A stretch of DNA of 64,000 nt from RH-AL1 sp965198715 (GTDB lineage Bacteria > Pseudomonadota > Alphaproteobacteria > Rhizobiales > Beijerinckiaceae): contig CBDAPV010000002.1 of assembly GCA_965198715.1 (NCBI GenBank), positions 744,001 to 808,000 of the forward strand, in the 5' to 3' direction. This document shows positions 16,996 to 25,554 of the stretch, piece after piece (position 1 is the stretch's first letter; each line of letters begins with the position of its first letter). The position numbers were made by a program, and so were the translations under genes. The notes under the pieces are model-generated. The model ran no database searches. It was not told the DNA's origin and saw nothing but the letters and a program-made list of their open reading frames with translations.

Positions 16996-17415
16996 ATGAC
17001 CAAGGCGGGAAACGCGATGCGAGCGGTCTTCGATTCGCGTTCCGGCGTGGCCGAGGCCGACGTATCACCGCGTTCCACGGCGGAGTCGGTCTGCGCCGCC
17101 CTGCCGAATCAGACCGTCACCCGGGTCGACCTCGCCGAGGCGGTATACAAGCAGGTCGGACTGTCGCGAAAGGAATCCGCCGGCCTCGTCGAGATGGTGC
17201 TGGCCGAGATCACCGAGAAACTCGCGCTCGGAGAGACGGTGAAACTGTCCTCGTTCGGATCGTTCCTGGTGCGCGACAAGGGCGAGCGCGTCGGCCGAAA
17301 TCCGAAGACCGGCGTCGAGGTGCCGATCATGCAGCGCCGCGTGATCGTCTTCAAACCCTCGAACGTGCTCAAGGCCCGCATGAACGGCGACGCGATTCCC
17401 GATGACGGACTGTGA
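16996..17415 (+). CDS. ihfA: Integration host factor subunit alpha, with N-terminal extension
   Basis: A 139-aa protein. Residues about 38-139 are the HU/IHF fold: 'VTRVDLAEAVYKQVGLSRKE', 'LGETVKLSSFGSFLVRDKG', 'GRNPKTGVEVPI' (DNA-intercalating beta arm) and 'RVIVFKPSNVLKARMN'. IHF-alpha pairs with IHF-beta to bend DNA. The first ~37 residues ('KAGNAMRAVFDSRSGVAEAD') are extra compared with the usual ~100-aa protein. ATG 16996 has a GGGGAAGG site; the internal ATG at 17017 would still leave an extension. The place downstream of fabH and upstream of merR is conserved. Confidence 0.93.
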   Translation: MTKAGNAMRAVFDSRSGVAEADVSPRSTAESVCAALPNQTVTRVDLAEAVYKQVGLSRKESAGLVEMVLAEITEKLALGETVKLSSFGSFLVRDKGERVGRNPKTGVEVPIMQRRVIVFKPSNVLKARMNGDAIPDDGL

Positions 17416-17486
17416 ACGGCGTGATCCAAGCCCTTCGGCGCGGCTTCGATCGGGATAAGGATCTCGGGCCAGGAGCCTGAGCAGGC

Positions 17487-17957
17487 ATGGAAAAAAGCGC
17501 CGACGCCTTCCGCACCATCAGCGAGGTGGCCGAGGATCTCGATTTGCCGCAGCACGTGCTGCGCTTCTGGGAGACGCGTTTCCCGCAGATCCGCCCGCTG
17601 AAGCGCGCTGGCGGGCGTCGCTATTACCGACCCGCCGATATTATCCTGCTGCGCTCAATCCGACAGCTACTCTACGACCAGGGCTATACGATCAAGGGCG
17701 TGCAGCGCCTGCTCCGGGAGCAGGGTGCGCGAGGGCTGCGCGTGGGCGAGCTGAGCGTGACGGCCATCCTCGGCGAGCCGGATGCCGAAAAATTGGCCGC
17801 ATACGAAGCGGTCGAAACCAGCGCCGAAGCCCCAGAGCCCGCCCGTGCTTCCGACGCGGCTGTAATGGCTTCGGATCGCGACGGCCTGCGAGAGGCTCTC
17901 GCCTGCATCGAGGAGTGCGAGCGCATCCTGCTCGCCGTACGCCGATCGACTGGTTGA
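17487..17957 (+). CDS. MerR-family transcriptional regulator
   Basis: A 156-aa protein. 'FRTISEVAEDLDLPQHVLRFWETRF' and 'KRAGGRRYYRPADIILLRSIRQLLYDQGYTIKGVQRLL' form the winged-helix MerR DNA-binding domain (about residues 8-75). The C-terminal half has no metal-binding cysteine motif apart from two Cys in 'ACIEECERIL', so the effector is unknown. It closes the plsX-fabH-ihfA block, 71 bp after ihfA. A tRNA on the other strand follows. Confidence 0.92.
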   Translation: MEKSADAFRTISEVAEDLDLPQHVLRFWETRFPQIRPLKRAGGRRYYRPADIILLRSIRQLLYDQGYTIKGVQRLLREQGARGLRVGELSVTAILGEPDAEKLAAYEAVETSAEAPEPARASDAAVMASDRDGLREALACIEECERILLAVRRSTG

Positions 17958-17988
17958 GCGTCGACATCGACGAGGACCCTAACGCGAG

Positions 17989-18066
17989 TGGTCGGAGTGG
18001 CGGGATTCGAACCCACGACCCCTTGTCCCCCAGACAAGTGCGCTAACCGGGCTGCGCTACACTCCG
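17989..18066 (-). tRNA. tRNA-Pro (GGG)
   Basis: Reverse-strand cloverleaf: acceptor CGGAGTG (from 18066) pairs with CACTCCG, anticodon stem CTTGT/ACAAG encloses CTGGGGG with anticodon GGG, and the T arm contains GTTCGAATC. The 3' CCA is encoded (17989-17991). No integrase or att-like duplication was noticed beside it. Confidence 0.97.
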
Positions 18067-18305
18067 ACTTCTGGCCTTATAAGGGAGGCGTCCCTACGCT
18101 GCAAAGAGTTTCGCCTGCCGCGTCGGCGTGACGATTGTCCTGATCGCACGCGCCGCCAATGACCTCGGGCGATAGGGACGATGGCGAAGATTGCCCAGCG
18201 GCCCCTGTGTTGATGGGGTGGACGGCCCCTGCCGGCATCTGTGTGCCACGGACAAGGCAGTCTGCGAGTGCGAACCGCTCTTATCCTATTGTACGCGTTC
18301 GATCC

Positions 18306-18635
18306 TCAAGGATAGGCGTGCGCGGCGGGCGGCGGGGTGAAAGGAGTTTCGGGGCGCCAGTCCAGCACCGCGTCGATCCGCGCGGCGAGCGCAAAATCTT
18401 TTTCGGTGATGCCACGTGGCTTGTGGGTCGAGAGCTTCACGCACAAGCTGTCGTAGACCACCACCATCTTCGGATGATGCCAGGCCGCCTCGCACAGGTG
18501 GCCGACCGTCGTGACCAGCATCAGCGTCGCCTTAAAGCCGGCGGTGCGGAAGGTGCGCTGAAGCGTTCCGTCCGCGTAGGCCCAATTGGGCAGCGCCGCC
18601 AGCCGCGCGGCGATCTCCTCGGCGCCGTAAACCAT
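18306..18635 (-). CDS. 4a-hydroxytetrahydrobiopterin (pterin-4a-carbinolamine) dehydratase
   Basis: A 109-aa protein of the PCD/DCoH family: 'AEEIAARLAALPNW', 'LQRTFRTAGFKATLMLVTTVGHLCEAAWHHPKMVVVYDSLCVKLSTH'. The conserved 'HHP' and following 'STH' form the active site that dehydrates the carbinolamine left by aromatic amino acid hydroxylases. A TTG at 18656 is an alternative start. It lies just after the gcrA stop on the same strand. No phenylalanine hydroxylase gene is seen nearby. Confidence 0.9.
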   Translation of the reverse strand: MVYGAEEIAARLAALPNWAYADGTLQRTFRTAGFKATLMLVTTVGHLCEAAWHHPKMVVVYDSLCVKLSTHKPRGITEKDFALAARIDAVLDWRPETPFTPPPAAHAYP

Positions 18636-18658
18636 CAGGTTCGCCTGATCCGTCAAGC

Positions 18659-19180
18659 TCAGGCGATCTTGCGAGCGCGGCGATCCTGCGTCGGCTGGTA
18701 GGCCATGCGGCTGTGCAGGGAACAGTACGGCCCCTCGCCGATCGGGGCCTTGCCGCCGCAATAGCGGAACTCCGACGACGAGGGATCACCGACGGGCCAG
18801 CGGCACATGGATTCGCGCAGTTCCATAATGGTGACGGTCTCGGCCATAGGCACGACGTTGTCGCCGTTGGACCGATAGGGTTGAGGCGCCGGTATCGGCC
18901 GGCTCTGCAGCGCCACCGCCAGGTTGCCGCGCATCGGCATGGCCGCCGGGCGTTGTAGGGGCTGCCGGCTCGGATCGGCGGACGGCTTGCCGGGGTGCCG
19001 CGCCCCGACCGGCATCGCGGTAGGAGCCTTGACCCGACCCGACATGCCGAGTCGATGCACCTTCCCGATCACCGCGTTGCGGGTGACGCCGCCCGCGAGT
19101 TCGGCCGCGATGCGGCTCGCGCTCAGACCTTCGAGCCAGAGCTTTCGAAGAAGCTCCACCCGCTCTTCGGTCCAGGACAT
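18659..19180 (-). CDS. gcrA: Cell cycle regulator GcrA
   Basis: A 173-aa protein beginning with the GcrA DNA-binding domain: 'WTEERVELLRKLWLEGLSAS' and 'VTRNAVIGKVHRLGMSGRVK'. The C-terminal 'MCRWPVGDPSSSEFRYCGGKA' to 'GPYCSLHSRMAYQP' is the conserved sigma70-interacting, Cys/His-containing part. GcrA activates sigma70 promoters that carry methylated GANTC sites. ATG 19180 has a strong AAGGGG site. The upstream region holds six GANTC sites and a 14-bp palindrome, suggesting control by CcrM methylation and possibly by other cell-cycle regulators. Confidence 0.96.
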   Translation of the reverse strand: MSWTEERVELLRKLWLEGLSASRIAAELAGGVTRNAVIGKVHRLGMSGRVKAPTAMPVGARHPGKPSADPSRQPLQRPAAMPMRGNLAVALQSRPIPAPQPYRSNGDNVVPMAETVTIMELRESMCRWPVGDPSSSEFRYCGGKAPIGEGPYCSLHSRMAYQPTQDRRARKIA

Positions 19181-19277
19181 CACCCCTTCTTTGCCAATGC
19201 TACCGTCCATGGTGTGGTCCGCCTGCTTGGGTCCGTGGTCGTTTCGTGCGGCAATCTCGGCTTCGGCACGCGGATGC

Positions 19278-19496
19278 GAGTCCGCGCGCCGGCATAAACC
19301 GACCGCGGCGACCGCAGGCACGCTGGGAATTAAGGCTGCCGCACGACATGTCGTGGCCGACAGGTGTCAAGCTACACTAGCGCTTGAATCGCACGCAAGA
19401 GTCGTAACGGCCCGTTAAGTGTTTTCAACAAGAGCCTGCGTTCGAATCAAAGCTCGGACGAACGGGGCCGAATCGAACAGGGAACAAAGCGGAATC
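19278..19496. promoter_or_regulatory. GANTC (CcrM methylation) cluster upstream of gcrA, with a 14-bp palindrome
   Basis: The 416-bp gap 19181-19596 carries no gene but six GANTC sites at 19278, 19386, 19399, 19444, 19470 and 19492, five of them within 111 bp. Chance expectation is about one per 256 bp or fewer. A perfect palindrome CACGACATGTCGTG lies at 19342-19355, and a TTGACA-like -35 on the minus strand at 19365-19370. This is the likely gcrA promoter/regulatory region. Confidence 0.75.
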
Positions 19497-19596
19497 GCTC
19501 TGCATAAATGCTCGGCTGTCGCGAAAGTCATTGACAAACTGTGGCGATTACCACGCGCTTTTAGCGCTCGCTGCGACTAGGCATTCCGCCCGCCGC

Positions 19597-20655
19597 TCAG
19601 GCCTTGCCATGGTGCGCGGCCTCGCCCTGGGCGTCGAGCGGCCAGCGCGGACGGGCGGCGAAGGTCATGTCGTCGGTCAGGCCGAGCACGAGGCGCTCGA
19701 GTCCGGCCCATGCGATCATCGCGCCGTTGTCCGTGCAAAGATGCGGCGGGGGGATCACCAGCCGCAGCCCGGCCTCGCCGCAGAAGCGAGCCATGGCGCG
19801 GCGGATCGCATCATTGGAGGCGACGCCGCCGGCCGCCACCACGGCCTCGCACGGGCCGACCTTCTCGCGGAACAAGCGCATGGCCACGCGGATGCGATCG
19901 ATGATCGTGTCGACGACCGCCGCCTGGAACGAGGCGCAGAGATCGTTAACGTCGGTCGCGGTCAGCGGCTTGATCTCGTCGGCGGCGAGCCGCACCGCGG
20001 TCTTGAGGCCCGATAGCGAGAAGTCGGGCCGGGGCCGCCCCAGCATCGGACGCGGGAAGGCGAACCGCTCGGGATTGCCCTCGGCGGCGTGGCGCTCCAC
20101 GAGCGGGCCGCCGGGATAGGGCAGGTCGAGCATCTTGGCGATCTTGTCGAAGGCTTCGCCCACGGCATCGTCGAGCGTAGCGCCGAGCCTGACGTAATCG
20201 CCCACGCCCTTCACTGCGACGAGCTGGGTGTGCCCGCCCGAGACGAGCAGCAGCAGGTAGGGGAAGGGCACGTTGTCAGTGAGCCGCGAGGTGAGCGCGT
20301 GGGCCTCGAGGTGGTTCACCGCGACGAAGGGCTTATGCAACGCCAGCGCCAGCGCCTTGCCGGCGGTGAGCCCGACGATGACCCCGCCGATGAGGCCGGG
20401 GCCGGCGGCGGCGGCGATGGCGTCGACCTGCTTGATGGTCATGCCGGCCTTCTCAACCGCGCGCAGGATCAGCCGGTCGAGCACCTCGACGTGGGCGCGC
20501 GCGGCGATCTCCGGCACGACGCCTCCGTAGGCGGCATGCTGGCGGATCTGGCTCATCACCTCGTTGGAGAGGATCGCCGCCGTGCCGTCGGGACGCCGCT
20601 CCACGATCGCCGCCGCCGTCTCGTCGCAGGTGGTCTCAATCCCAAGGACGCGCAT
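19597..20655 (-). CDS. tsaD: tRNA N6-adenosine threonylcarbamoyltransferase TsaD
   Basis: A 352-aa protein, normal length. TsaD transfers the threonylcarbamoyl group to A37 of ANN-decoding tRNAs with TsaB and TsaE. 'VLGIETTCDETAAAIV' is the ASKHA phosphate loop, 'VNHLEAHALTS' carries the metal-binding His pair, 'LLVSGGHTQLV' and 'VAAGGVASNDAIR' complete the nucleotide pocket. The ATG at 20655 has a GGAG site; upstream in-frame sequence is not TsaD-like. It shares the strand with gcrA but is separated by the 416-bp regulatory gap. Confidence 0.97.
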   Translation of the reverse strand: MRVLGIETTCDETAAAIVERRPDGTAAILSNEVMSQIRQHAAYGGVVPEIAARAHVEVLDRLILRAVEKAGMTIKQVDAIAAAAGPGLIGGVIVGLTAGKALALALHKPFVAVNHLEAHALTSRLTDNVPFPYLLLLVSGGHTQLVAVKGVGDYVRLGATLDDAVGEAFDKIAKMLDLPYPGGPLVERHAAEGNPERFAFPRPMLGRPRPDFSLSGLKTAVRLAADEIKPLTATDVNDLCASFQAAVVDTIIDRIRVAMRLFREKVGPCEAVVAAGGVASNDAIRRAMARFCGEAGLRLVIPPPHLCTDNGAMIAWAGLERLVLGLTDDMTFAARPRWPLDAQGEAAHHGKA

Positions 20656-20737
20656 TCCGGTCTCCGCTTCGGCGGGGAGCATAGGGGAGAAGGGAGCGGG
20701 ACCGAAGCGCCTTGACGGACAGGTTTTGGGAGGAGGC

Positions 20738-21700
20738 TTATCGTGTCGCCAGCAGGCGCTCGACGGCAGCGCGATCCGGCAGCGCCGGGATGGCGCCGCG
20801 CTCCATCGTGGCGAGCGCACCGGCAGCGCAGGCGAAGCAGACGATTTGGGCCAGCGCAGCGCGGTCGAGCGCGCCGGCGTCGCGGTGCGCGACGAGGCCG
20901 GCGAGAAGCCCGGCGGTGAAGGCGTCGCCGGCGCCTGTCGTGTCGATGCTCATCACCGCGAAGCCCGGCTCCTCGCCTTCTTCCACCGCTTCGAGCCAGA
21001 GGCAGCCACGGCGGCCGCGGGTCACCGCCATCAGCTCGAGGGCAGGATGCCACAGCGCCCGCGCCGCCTCGATCAGGTCGCAGCCGTCGGCCTGGAGGAA
21101 GCGCACCTCGTCCTCGGAGAGCTTGACGACGTTGGCGCGGGACAGGCCGAGGCGCATGGCCTCACCGGCAGCCTCCGCATTCGGCCAGAGCGCGAGGCGA
21201 AGGTTGGGATCGAAGCTGACGCGCACGCCGTGGCGGTGGGCGAGGTCGACGGCGTGTAGCGTGGCCGCGCGCGCAGGCCCCGCGATAAGGCTGATCGAGC
21301 CGAAATGGAGCAGCTTGGCCTCGCGGATCCTCGTCTCGTCGATGTTTTCGGGCGCCAGCATCGTGTGCGCGGCAGGGTGGCCGTAGAAGAGGAAGTCGCG
21401 GTCACCGTTGGTGCCGAGCGACACCACCGCGAGCGCCGTCGGCGCTTGCTTCGTGACGCGCAGTCCCCCCGTCGCCACGCCTTCCCGCGCCAGCGTGTCG
21501 GCAAGGAAGCGGCCGAAGGGGTCGTCGCCGACGCAGCCGATGAAGCCCGCCGACACGCCTAGCCGCGCCAGACCGACGGCGACGTTGGCCGGCGCGCCGC
21601 CCGCCGCCTTCACGAAGGTCTCGGCCTCGGCGAGCCCGACGCCGGAGCGCGTCGGCACCATGTCGATCAGCGCCTCGCCGAGGCAGAGCACGTCGGCCAC
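20738..21700 (-). CDS. PfkB-family carbohydrate kinase (fructokinase-like)
   Basis: A 320-aa ribokinase-fold protein. 'AAGGAPANVAVGLARLG' (residues 32-48) is PfkB signature 1 and 'DTTGAGDAFTAGLLAGL' signature 2, with the catalytic Asp in GAGD. 'GLAEAETFVKAAGGAPANVA' resembles fructokinases, but substrate choice cannot be fixed from sequence. It starts two bases after the stop of the upstream ABC exporter gene, so the two are probably co-transcribed, an odd functional pairing. Confidence 0.92.
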   Translation of the reverse strand: MADVLCLGEALIDMVPTRSGVGLAEAETFVKAAGGAPANVAVGLARLGVSAGFIGCVGDDPFGRFLADTLAREGVATGGLRVTKQAPTALAVVSLGTNGDRDFLFYGHPAAHTMLAPENIDETRIREAKLLHFGSISLIAGPARAATLHAVDLAHRHGVRVSFDPNLRLALWPNAEAAGEAMRLGLSRANVVKLSEDEVRFLQADGCDLIEAARALWHPALELMAVTRGRRGCLWLEAVEEGEEPGFAVMSIDTTGAGDAFTAGLLAGLVAHRDAGALDRAALAQIVCFACAAGALATMERGAIPALPDRAAVERLLATR

Positions 21701-21702
21701 GC

Positions 21703-23406
21703 TTACGCCTCGTGCAGCGCGTGATAGAGGCCGCGGGCTTCCAGCAGCTCCTCGTGGCGGCCGATCTCGGCAATGCCGTCGGCCGTCATCACCACGATGC
21801 GGTCGGCGTTGCGCACCGTCGCCAGCCGATGCGCGATGACGAGCGTGGTGCGGCCCTGCTCGAGCTCGGCGAAGGAGCGCTGGATCTCGCGCTCGGTCGC
21901 GGTGTCGAGCGCCGACGTCGCTTCGTCGAGGATGAGGATCGGCGGGTCCTTGAGGAAAATGCGGGCGATGGCGAGGCGCTGCTTCTGGCCGCCGGAGAGC
22001 TTCACGCCGCGCTCACCGACCAGCGTGTCGAGCCCTTCGGGCAGTGCGGCGATCATCGTGTCCAGCCTTGCCCGGCGGGCTGCGGCGACGATCTCGACCT
22101 CGGGGGCTCCGAGCCGACCGTAGGCGATGTTGTCGCGGATCGTGCCGCCGAAGAGGAAGACGTCCTGCTGCACGATGCCGATCTGCCGGCGCAGCGAGGC
22201 CAGCGTCACCGCGCGCACGTCGAGCCCGTCGATGGTGATGCGGCCGGCCTCGACGTCGTAGAAGCGCGGCAGCAGCGAGCACAGCGTGGTCTTGCCGGCG
22301 CCGGATGGGCCGACGAAGGCCACCGTCTCGCCCTTGCGGATGGTCAGGTCGAAACCCTGGATCACCGATCGTCCGGCGGCGTAGCCGAAGCCGACGTGCT
22401 CGAAGCGGATGGCGTCGGCGAAGGCTGGCGCCTCGATCGCGCCCTTCGTTTCCACCACGTCCGGCTCGGTGGCGAGCAACTCGCGGTAGCGACGGAAGCC
22501 TGCGACGCCCTTGGGGTAGGTCTCGATGACGGCCGAGATCTTGTCGAGCGGGCGGTAGAACACGCCGAGCAGCAGCAGGAAGCCGACGAAGCCGCCGATG
22601 CTGAGCCCGCCGCGCACCACGAAGAATGTGCCGGCCAGCATCACCACGATCTGTACGAGGCGCATGCCGAGATAGTTCACGGTGATGGCCCCAGCCATGA
22701 TCTTGTAGGCCTCGAGCTTGGCGTCGCGATAGCTGCGGTTGTCGGTGGCGAACAGCGCGCGCTCGTGGTCCTCGTTGGCGAAGGCCTTCACCGCGCGGAT
22801 GCCACCGATGTTTTCCTCCAAACGAGCGTTGAAGGCGCCGATGCGGGCGAATTGCGCTCGCCAGTTGCGCTCCATCGCGGCGCCGTAGCGGGTGCCGACG
22901 CCCAGCCCGACCGGCACAACCGCGGCCGTCACCAGGGCCAGCGGCCAGTGCACGGAGAGCATCAGCACGAAGGCGCCGGCGAGCGTCATCAGGGCAATGA
23001 AGAGGTCCTCGGGGCCGTGATGGGCGACCTCGCCGATCTCCTCGAGATCCTTGGTGACGCGCGCCACGAGGTGGCCGGTCTTCTGCCCGTCGTAGAAGCG
23101 GAACGACAGCTTCTGCAGGTGGTCGAAGGCGCGCCGGCGCATCTCGGTCTCGATCTCGATGCCGAGCACGTGGCCCCAGTAGGTCACCACCACGTTGAGC
23201 CCGGCGGCCGCGGCGTAGATGACGACGAGGCCGATCACGGCGAGCCAGATCAGCCCCCAGTCCTGCCGCGGCAGCAGCGTGTCGACGAAGGTTTTTACCG
23301 CCATCGGGAAGCCGAGCTCGAGCAGGCCGGAGAGCACGGCGCAGCCGAAGTCGAGCAGGAACAGCCGGCGATGCGGTCGATAGTAGGCGAAGAAGTCTCT
23401 GAGCAC
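21703..23406 (-). CDS. ABC exporter half-transporter (fused membrane and ATPase domains)
   Basis: A 567-aa protein. Residues about 1-310 form a six-helix exporter domain; the ATPase follows with Walker A 'GPSGAGKTT', Q-loop 'IVQQDVFLF', signature 'LSGGQKQRLAI', Walker B 'ILILDEATSALD' and H-loop 'VIAHRLATV'. All ATPase motifs are intact, so it should act as a homodimer. It is of the multidrug/lipid exporter (MsbA-like) type; substrate unknown. The PfkB kinase gene follows immediately. Confidence 0.92.
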   Translation of the reverse strand: MLRDFFAYYRPHRRLFLLDFGCAVLSGLLELGFPMAVKTFVDTLLPRQDWGLIWLAVIGLVVIYAAAAGLNVVVTYWGHVLGIEIETEMRRRAFDHLQKLSFRFYDGQKTGHLVARVTKDLEEIGEVAHHGPEDLFIALMTLAGAFVLMLSVHWPLALVTAAVVPVGLGVGTRYGAAMERNWRAQFARIGAFNARLEENIGGIRAVKAFANEDHERALFATDNRSYRDAKLEAYKIMAGAITVNYLGMRLVQIVVMLAGTFFVVRGGLSIGGFVGFLLLLGVFYRPLDKISAVIETYPKGVAGFRRYRELLATEPDVVETKGAIEAPAFADAIRFEHVGFGYAAGRSVIQGFDLTIRKGETVAFVGPSGAGKTTLCSLLPRFYDVEAGRITIDGLDVRAVTLASLRRQIGIVQQDVFLFGGTIRDNIAYGRLGAPEVEIVAAARRARLDTMIAALPEGLDTLVGERGVKLSGGQKQRLAIARIFLKDPPILILDEATSALDTATEREIQRSFAELEQGRTTLVIAHRLATVRNADRIVVMTADGIAEIGRHEELLEARGLYHALHEA

Positions 23407-23472
23407 GGGTGGGGTCTACAGGGTGGGGAGGGCAAGGGCCAGACGGCATGGTGTCAACCTCGAGCCTTGCTG

Positions 23473-23628
23473 ATGGCCGAAGGGACGCGCAAAGGCCGCC
23501 CGCGCGATCGAATACACACGATCATCGCATCCATTGCCTTGGCTCAAGGCTGCGTCATCGTCACAGACAACGAACGTGATTTTACCGGTTTGGAGATGAT
23601 CAATCCATTGCGGCAGACGAACCAGTGA
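23473..23628 (+). pseudogene. VapC (PIN-domain toxin) C-terminal remnant
   Basis: A 51-codon reading ends with 'TIIASIALAQGCVIVTDNERDF' in two short parts ('IIASIALAQG', 'VIVTDNERDFTGLEMINP'), the hallmark C-terminus of VapC toxins with the conserved Asp/Asn-x-x-Asp-Phe. The N-terminal two thirds, including the first catalytic Asp, are absent, and no VapB antitoxin gene is upstream, where an ABC exporter begins on the other strand. Its 3' end overlaps the 3' end of the convergent fhuF-like gene. It is a decayed toxin-antitoxin locus, not a working toxin. Confidence 0.7.
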
Positions 23629-24307
23629 GGTTTGCAAATCGACGCGGGCATAGCCGGCCGCAGTCGGCCACGCCGGCGAGCCTGTAGCGCAGGCAGCACG
23701 TGCTGCGGGTGCGGGTGCCGTCCGGATGGGTGCGCAGCGGGTGGGCGAGGCGGCATTCGCCGACGCGGCCCGCTAGCAGCGCCTCGGCCTCTGCGCGAGC
23801 GGCAGGCACCGTATCTGTGATGGCGAGCTCGCCGAGCGCCCAGTCCAGGATCACCGCGGCGTTGCTCCAGATGAGCCGCGGCGACACGCCGGCGCGCGCC
23901 GCGCAGAGCGCCGCGAAGGGCGAGAGATGGCCCTCGACCAGGACCTCGAAGCGCGCCCCGCCGCCGGCCGGTGAGCCGGCATCGGCCAAGCGGAAGGCGG
24001 CCAGCCCGGCGGTGCCGATCGCCACGCCGACATCCTCGAAGCCGACGGGGAGTACGCGGTCGCGGCAGAGCAGGGCGGCGGTGGTGGGCACGATCAGAGC
24101 GGCGAGATAATACATCGACCAGAGCGACACGAGGGCGGCGCGGTCGGGCTCGTGGTAGGCGGCGGCGAAGGCGGTGAGCGCGCCGTCGAAATGCGCAGGC
24201 TCGCACAGCCGGCAGGCGCGGGCGCAGCCGGGCGGGCCGCCGATCGTCATCGCGGCGCAGGAGGGCGCGAGGCTCGGCGGCACCAGTTCGGCGAGATCGA
24301 GGCTCAT
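23600..24307 (-). CDS. FhuF-type siderophore-iron reductase
   Basis: A 235-aa protein. The C-terminus contains 'STCCLRYRLAGVADCGRLCP', matching the [2Fe-2S] site of FhuF reductases, which release iron from hydroxamate siderophores in the cytoplasm. Spacing is C-C-x10-C-x3-C, one residue longer at the end than the classical x2. An additional N-terminal 'CARACRLCEPAHF' cysteine group is present. The ATG at 24307 overlaps the stop of the MFS gene (ATGA). With the MFS permease and TonB receptor it forms a siderophore operon. Confidence 0.85.
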   Translation of the reverse strand: MSLDLAELVPPSLAPSCAAMTIGGPPGCARACRLCEPAHFDGALTAFAAAYHEPDRAALVSLWSMYYLAALIVPTTAALLCRDRVLPVGFEDVGVAIGTAGLAAFRLADAGSPAGGGARFEVLVEGHLSPFAALCAARAGVSPRLIWSNAAVILDWALGELAITDTVPAARAEAEALLAGRVGECRLAHPLRTHPDGTRTRSTCCLRYRLAGVADCGRLCPRRFANLTGSSAAMD

Positions 24308-25554
24308 GCCGCGCCCGACGCCGTGCGCTTCATCGCGCCGGCCAGCACCAGCGCCGCCGCGCCGTAGAGCGGCACGGCGAGAGCGAAAAACAAGGGCCAG
24401 CCGAGCGCCGCCGCCAGCATCGGGCTTGTGACGCGCACGGGAAACGAGACGAGGAAGGCGGTGCCAAACAGCACGGCGTAGTCCCCGGCGGCGTGCTCGC
24501 CCTCGGCCCAGCGATACATGACGTTGAAGACCGGCACGCCCAGGCCGGCTTCGAACAGGATCGTGAGGAGCGCGGCACCGATGCCGAGTGGCGCGAGGTG
24601 GCTCGCGGCGGCACCGGCGAAGAGCAGCCCGCCCAGCGCGACGCCGCCCGCGAGGGCGACCACGAGTCGATGGGCCGCGAGCCGCGTGAGCGCCCATCCC
24701 GAGAGCAGCATCATCGTCAGGGTGAGCGCGGTGGCCATCGGCCCGGTGATCAGCCCGACGGCGGGCAGCGAGACGCCGAGATCGAGCAGGGCGAGGCTCG
24801 GGGTCGAGCCGAGCATTATCGCCGGGGCGAAGTAGAGGCCGATGATCGCGCCGCGCCCGGCGACGAGGCGCAGGTGCGACCAGGACGCTCGGGACCGCTC
24901 CCGTTTCGGGCGTCCGAGCCGACGTGCGGCCTCGGGATAGCGCAGAATCGGCAGCAGCAGCAGCGCGTCGGCGAGCGCGACGATCAGCGCCGCTCTCCCG
25001 AGATCGACCGTCCGCGGGAAGGTCGTCACGAGCACGATCCCAAGCATCGTGCCGATCGACGAGCCGATCAACTTCGCCGTGGTCACCGGCGGACGTCGCT
25101 CGCGCGACACGGTGTCGACGACGAGCGCCTCCAGCGCGACGTCCATCGTGGCGACGGTAACGCTGGTGGCGAGGGCCAGCGCGAACAGCACGCGGATGGG
25201 GCCTTCGATCGCGCGGCTTAAGGCGAGGAGTAGCGCCACCGTCGCGAGCTGCGTGGCAGCGATCCAGCCGAGGCGGTGCGGCAGGCCGGGAAGCCGAACG
25301 CGATCGAGCATCGGCGCCCACAGGAAGGTGACGCCGATCGGCAAGGCGATCAGCTGCAGCCAGCCGATCTCGCCGAGCGGCATGCCGTGGGCGCGAAACA
25401 CCAGCGGCGATCCGGTGCCGAGGAGGCTGAAGGTGGCGCCGAAGCTCGCATAGAGGCAGGCGAAGGGCGCGAGCCCACCGAGCTCACGCGCCAGCCGAGC
25501 GAGGCGCGACGATGCCTCGTGACCGCCCCAGGTGTCCCCGCGCAGGCTCACCAT
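24304..25554 (-). CDS. MFS permease, probable siderophore importer (RhtX/FptX-like)
   Basis: A 416-aa protein with about twelve membrane segments. Near the start, 'GSPLVFRAHGMPLGEIGWLQ' and 'TFLWAPMLDRVRLPGLPHRLGW' resemble AmpG/RhtX/FptX permeases, which move siderophores or peptidoglycan fragments inward in a single-protein step. The position between a TonB receptor (7-bp overlap at 25548-25554) and a FhuF reductase (ATGA overlap) supports inner-membrane import of a ferric siderophore. Substrate identity is inferred. Confidence 0.85.
   Translation of the reverse strand: MVSLRGDTWGGHEASSRLARLARELGGLAPFACLYASFGATFSLLGTGSPLVFRAHGMPLGEIGWLQLIALPIGVTFLWAPMLDRVRLPGLPHRLGWIAATQLATVALLLALSRAIEGPIRVLFALALATSVTVATMDVALEALVVDTVSRERRPPVTTAKLIGSSIGTMLGIVLVTTFPRTVDLGRAALIVALADALLLLPILRYPEAARRLGRPKRERSRASWSHLRLVAGRGAIIGLYFAPAIMLGSTPSLALLDLGVSLPAVGLITGPMATALTLTMMLLSGWALTRLAAHRLVVALAGGVALGGLLFAGAAASHLAPLGIGAALLTILFEAGLGVPVFNVMYRWAEGEHAAGDYAVLFGTAFLVSFPVRVTSPMLAAALGWPLFFALAVPLYGAAALVLAGAMKRTASGAA

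Noticed and set aside
17989..18066. tRNA-Pro as an integration site of a genomic island
   Set aside because: No integrase, and no duplicated tRNA 3' end was seen; flanking genes are conserved housekeeping genes.
21712..23628. Long plus-strand open frame opposite the ABC exporter
   Set aside because: Antisense shadow; only its last ~50 codons (the vapC remnant) have meaning.
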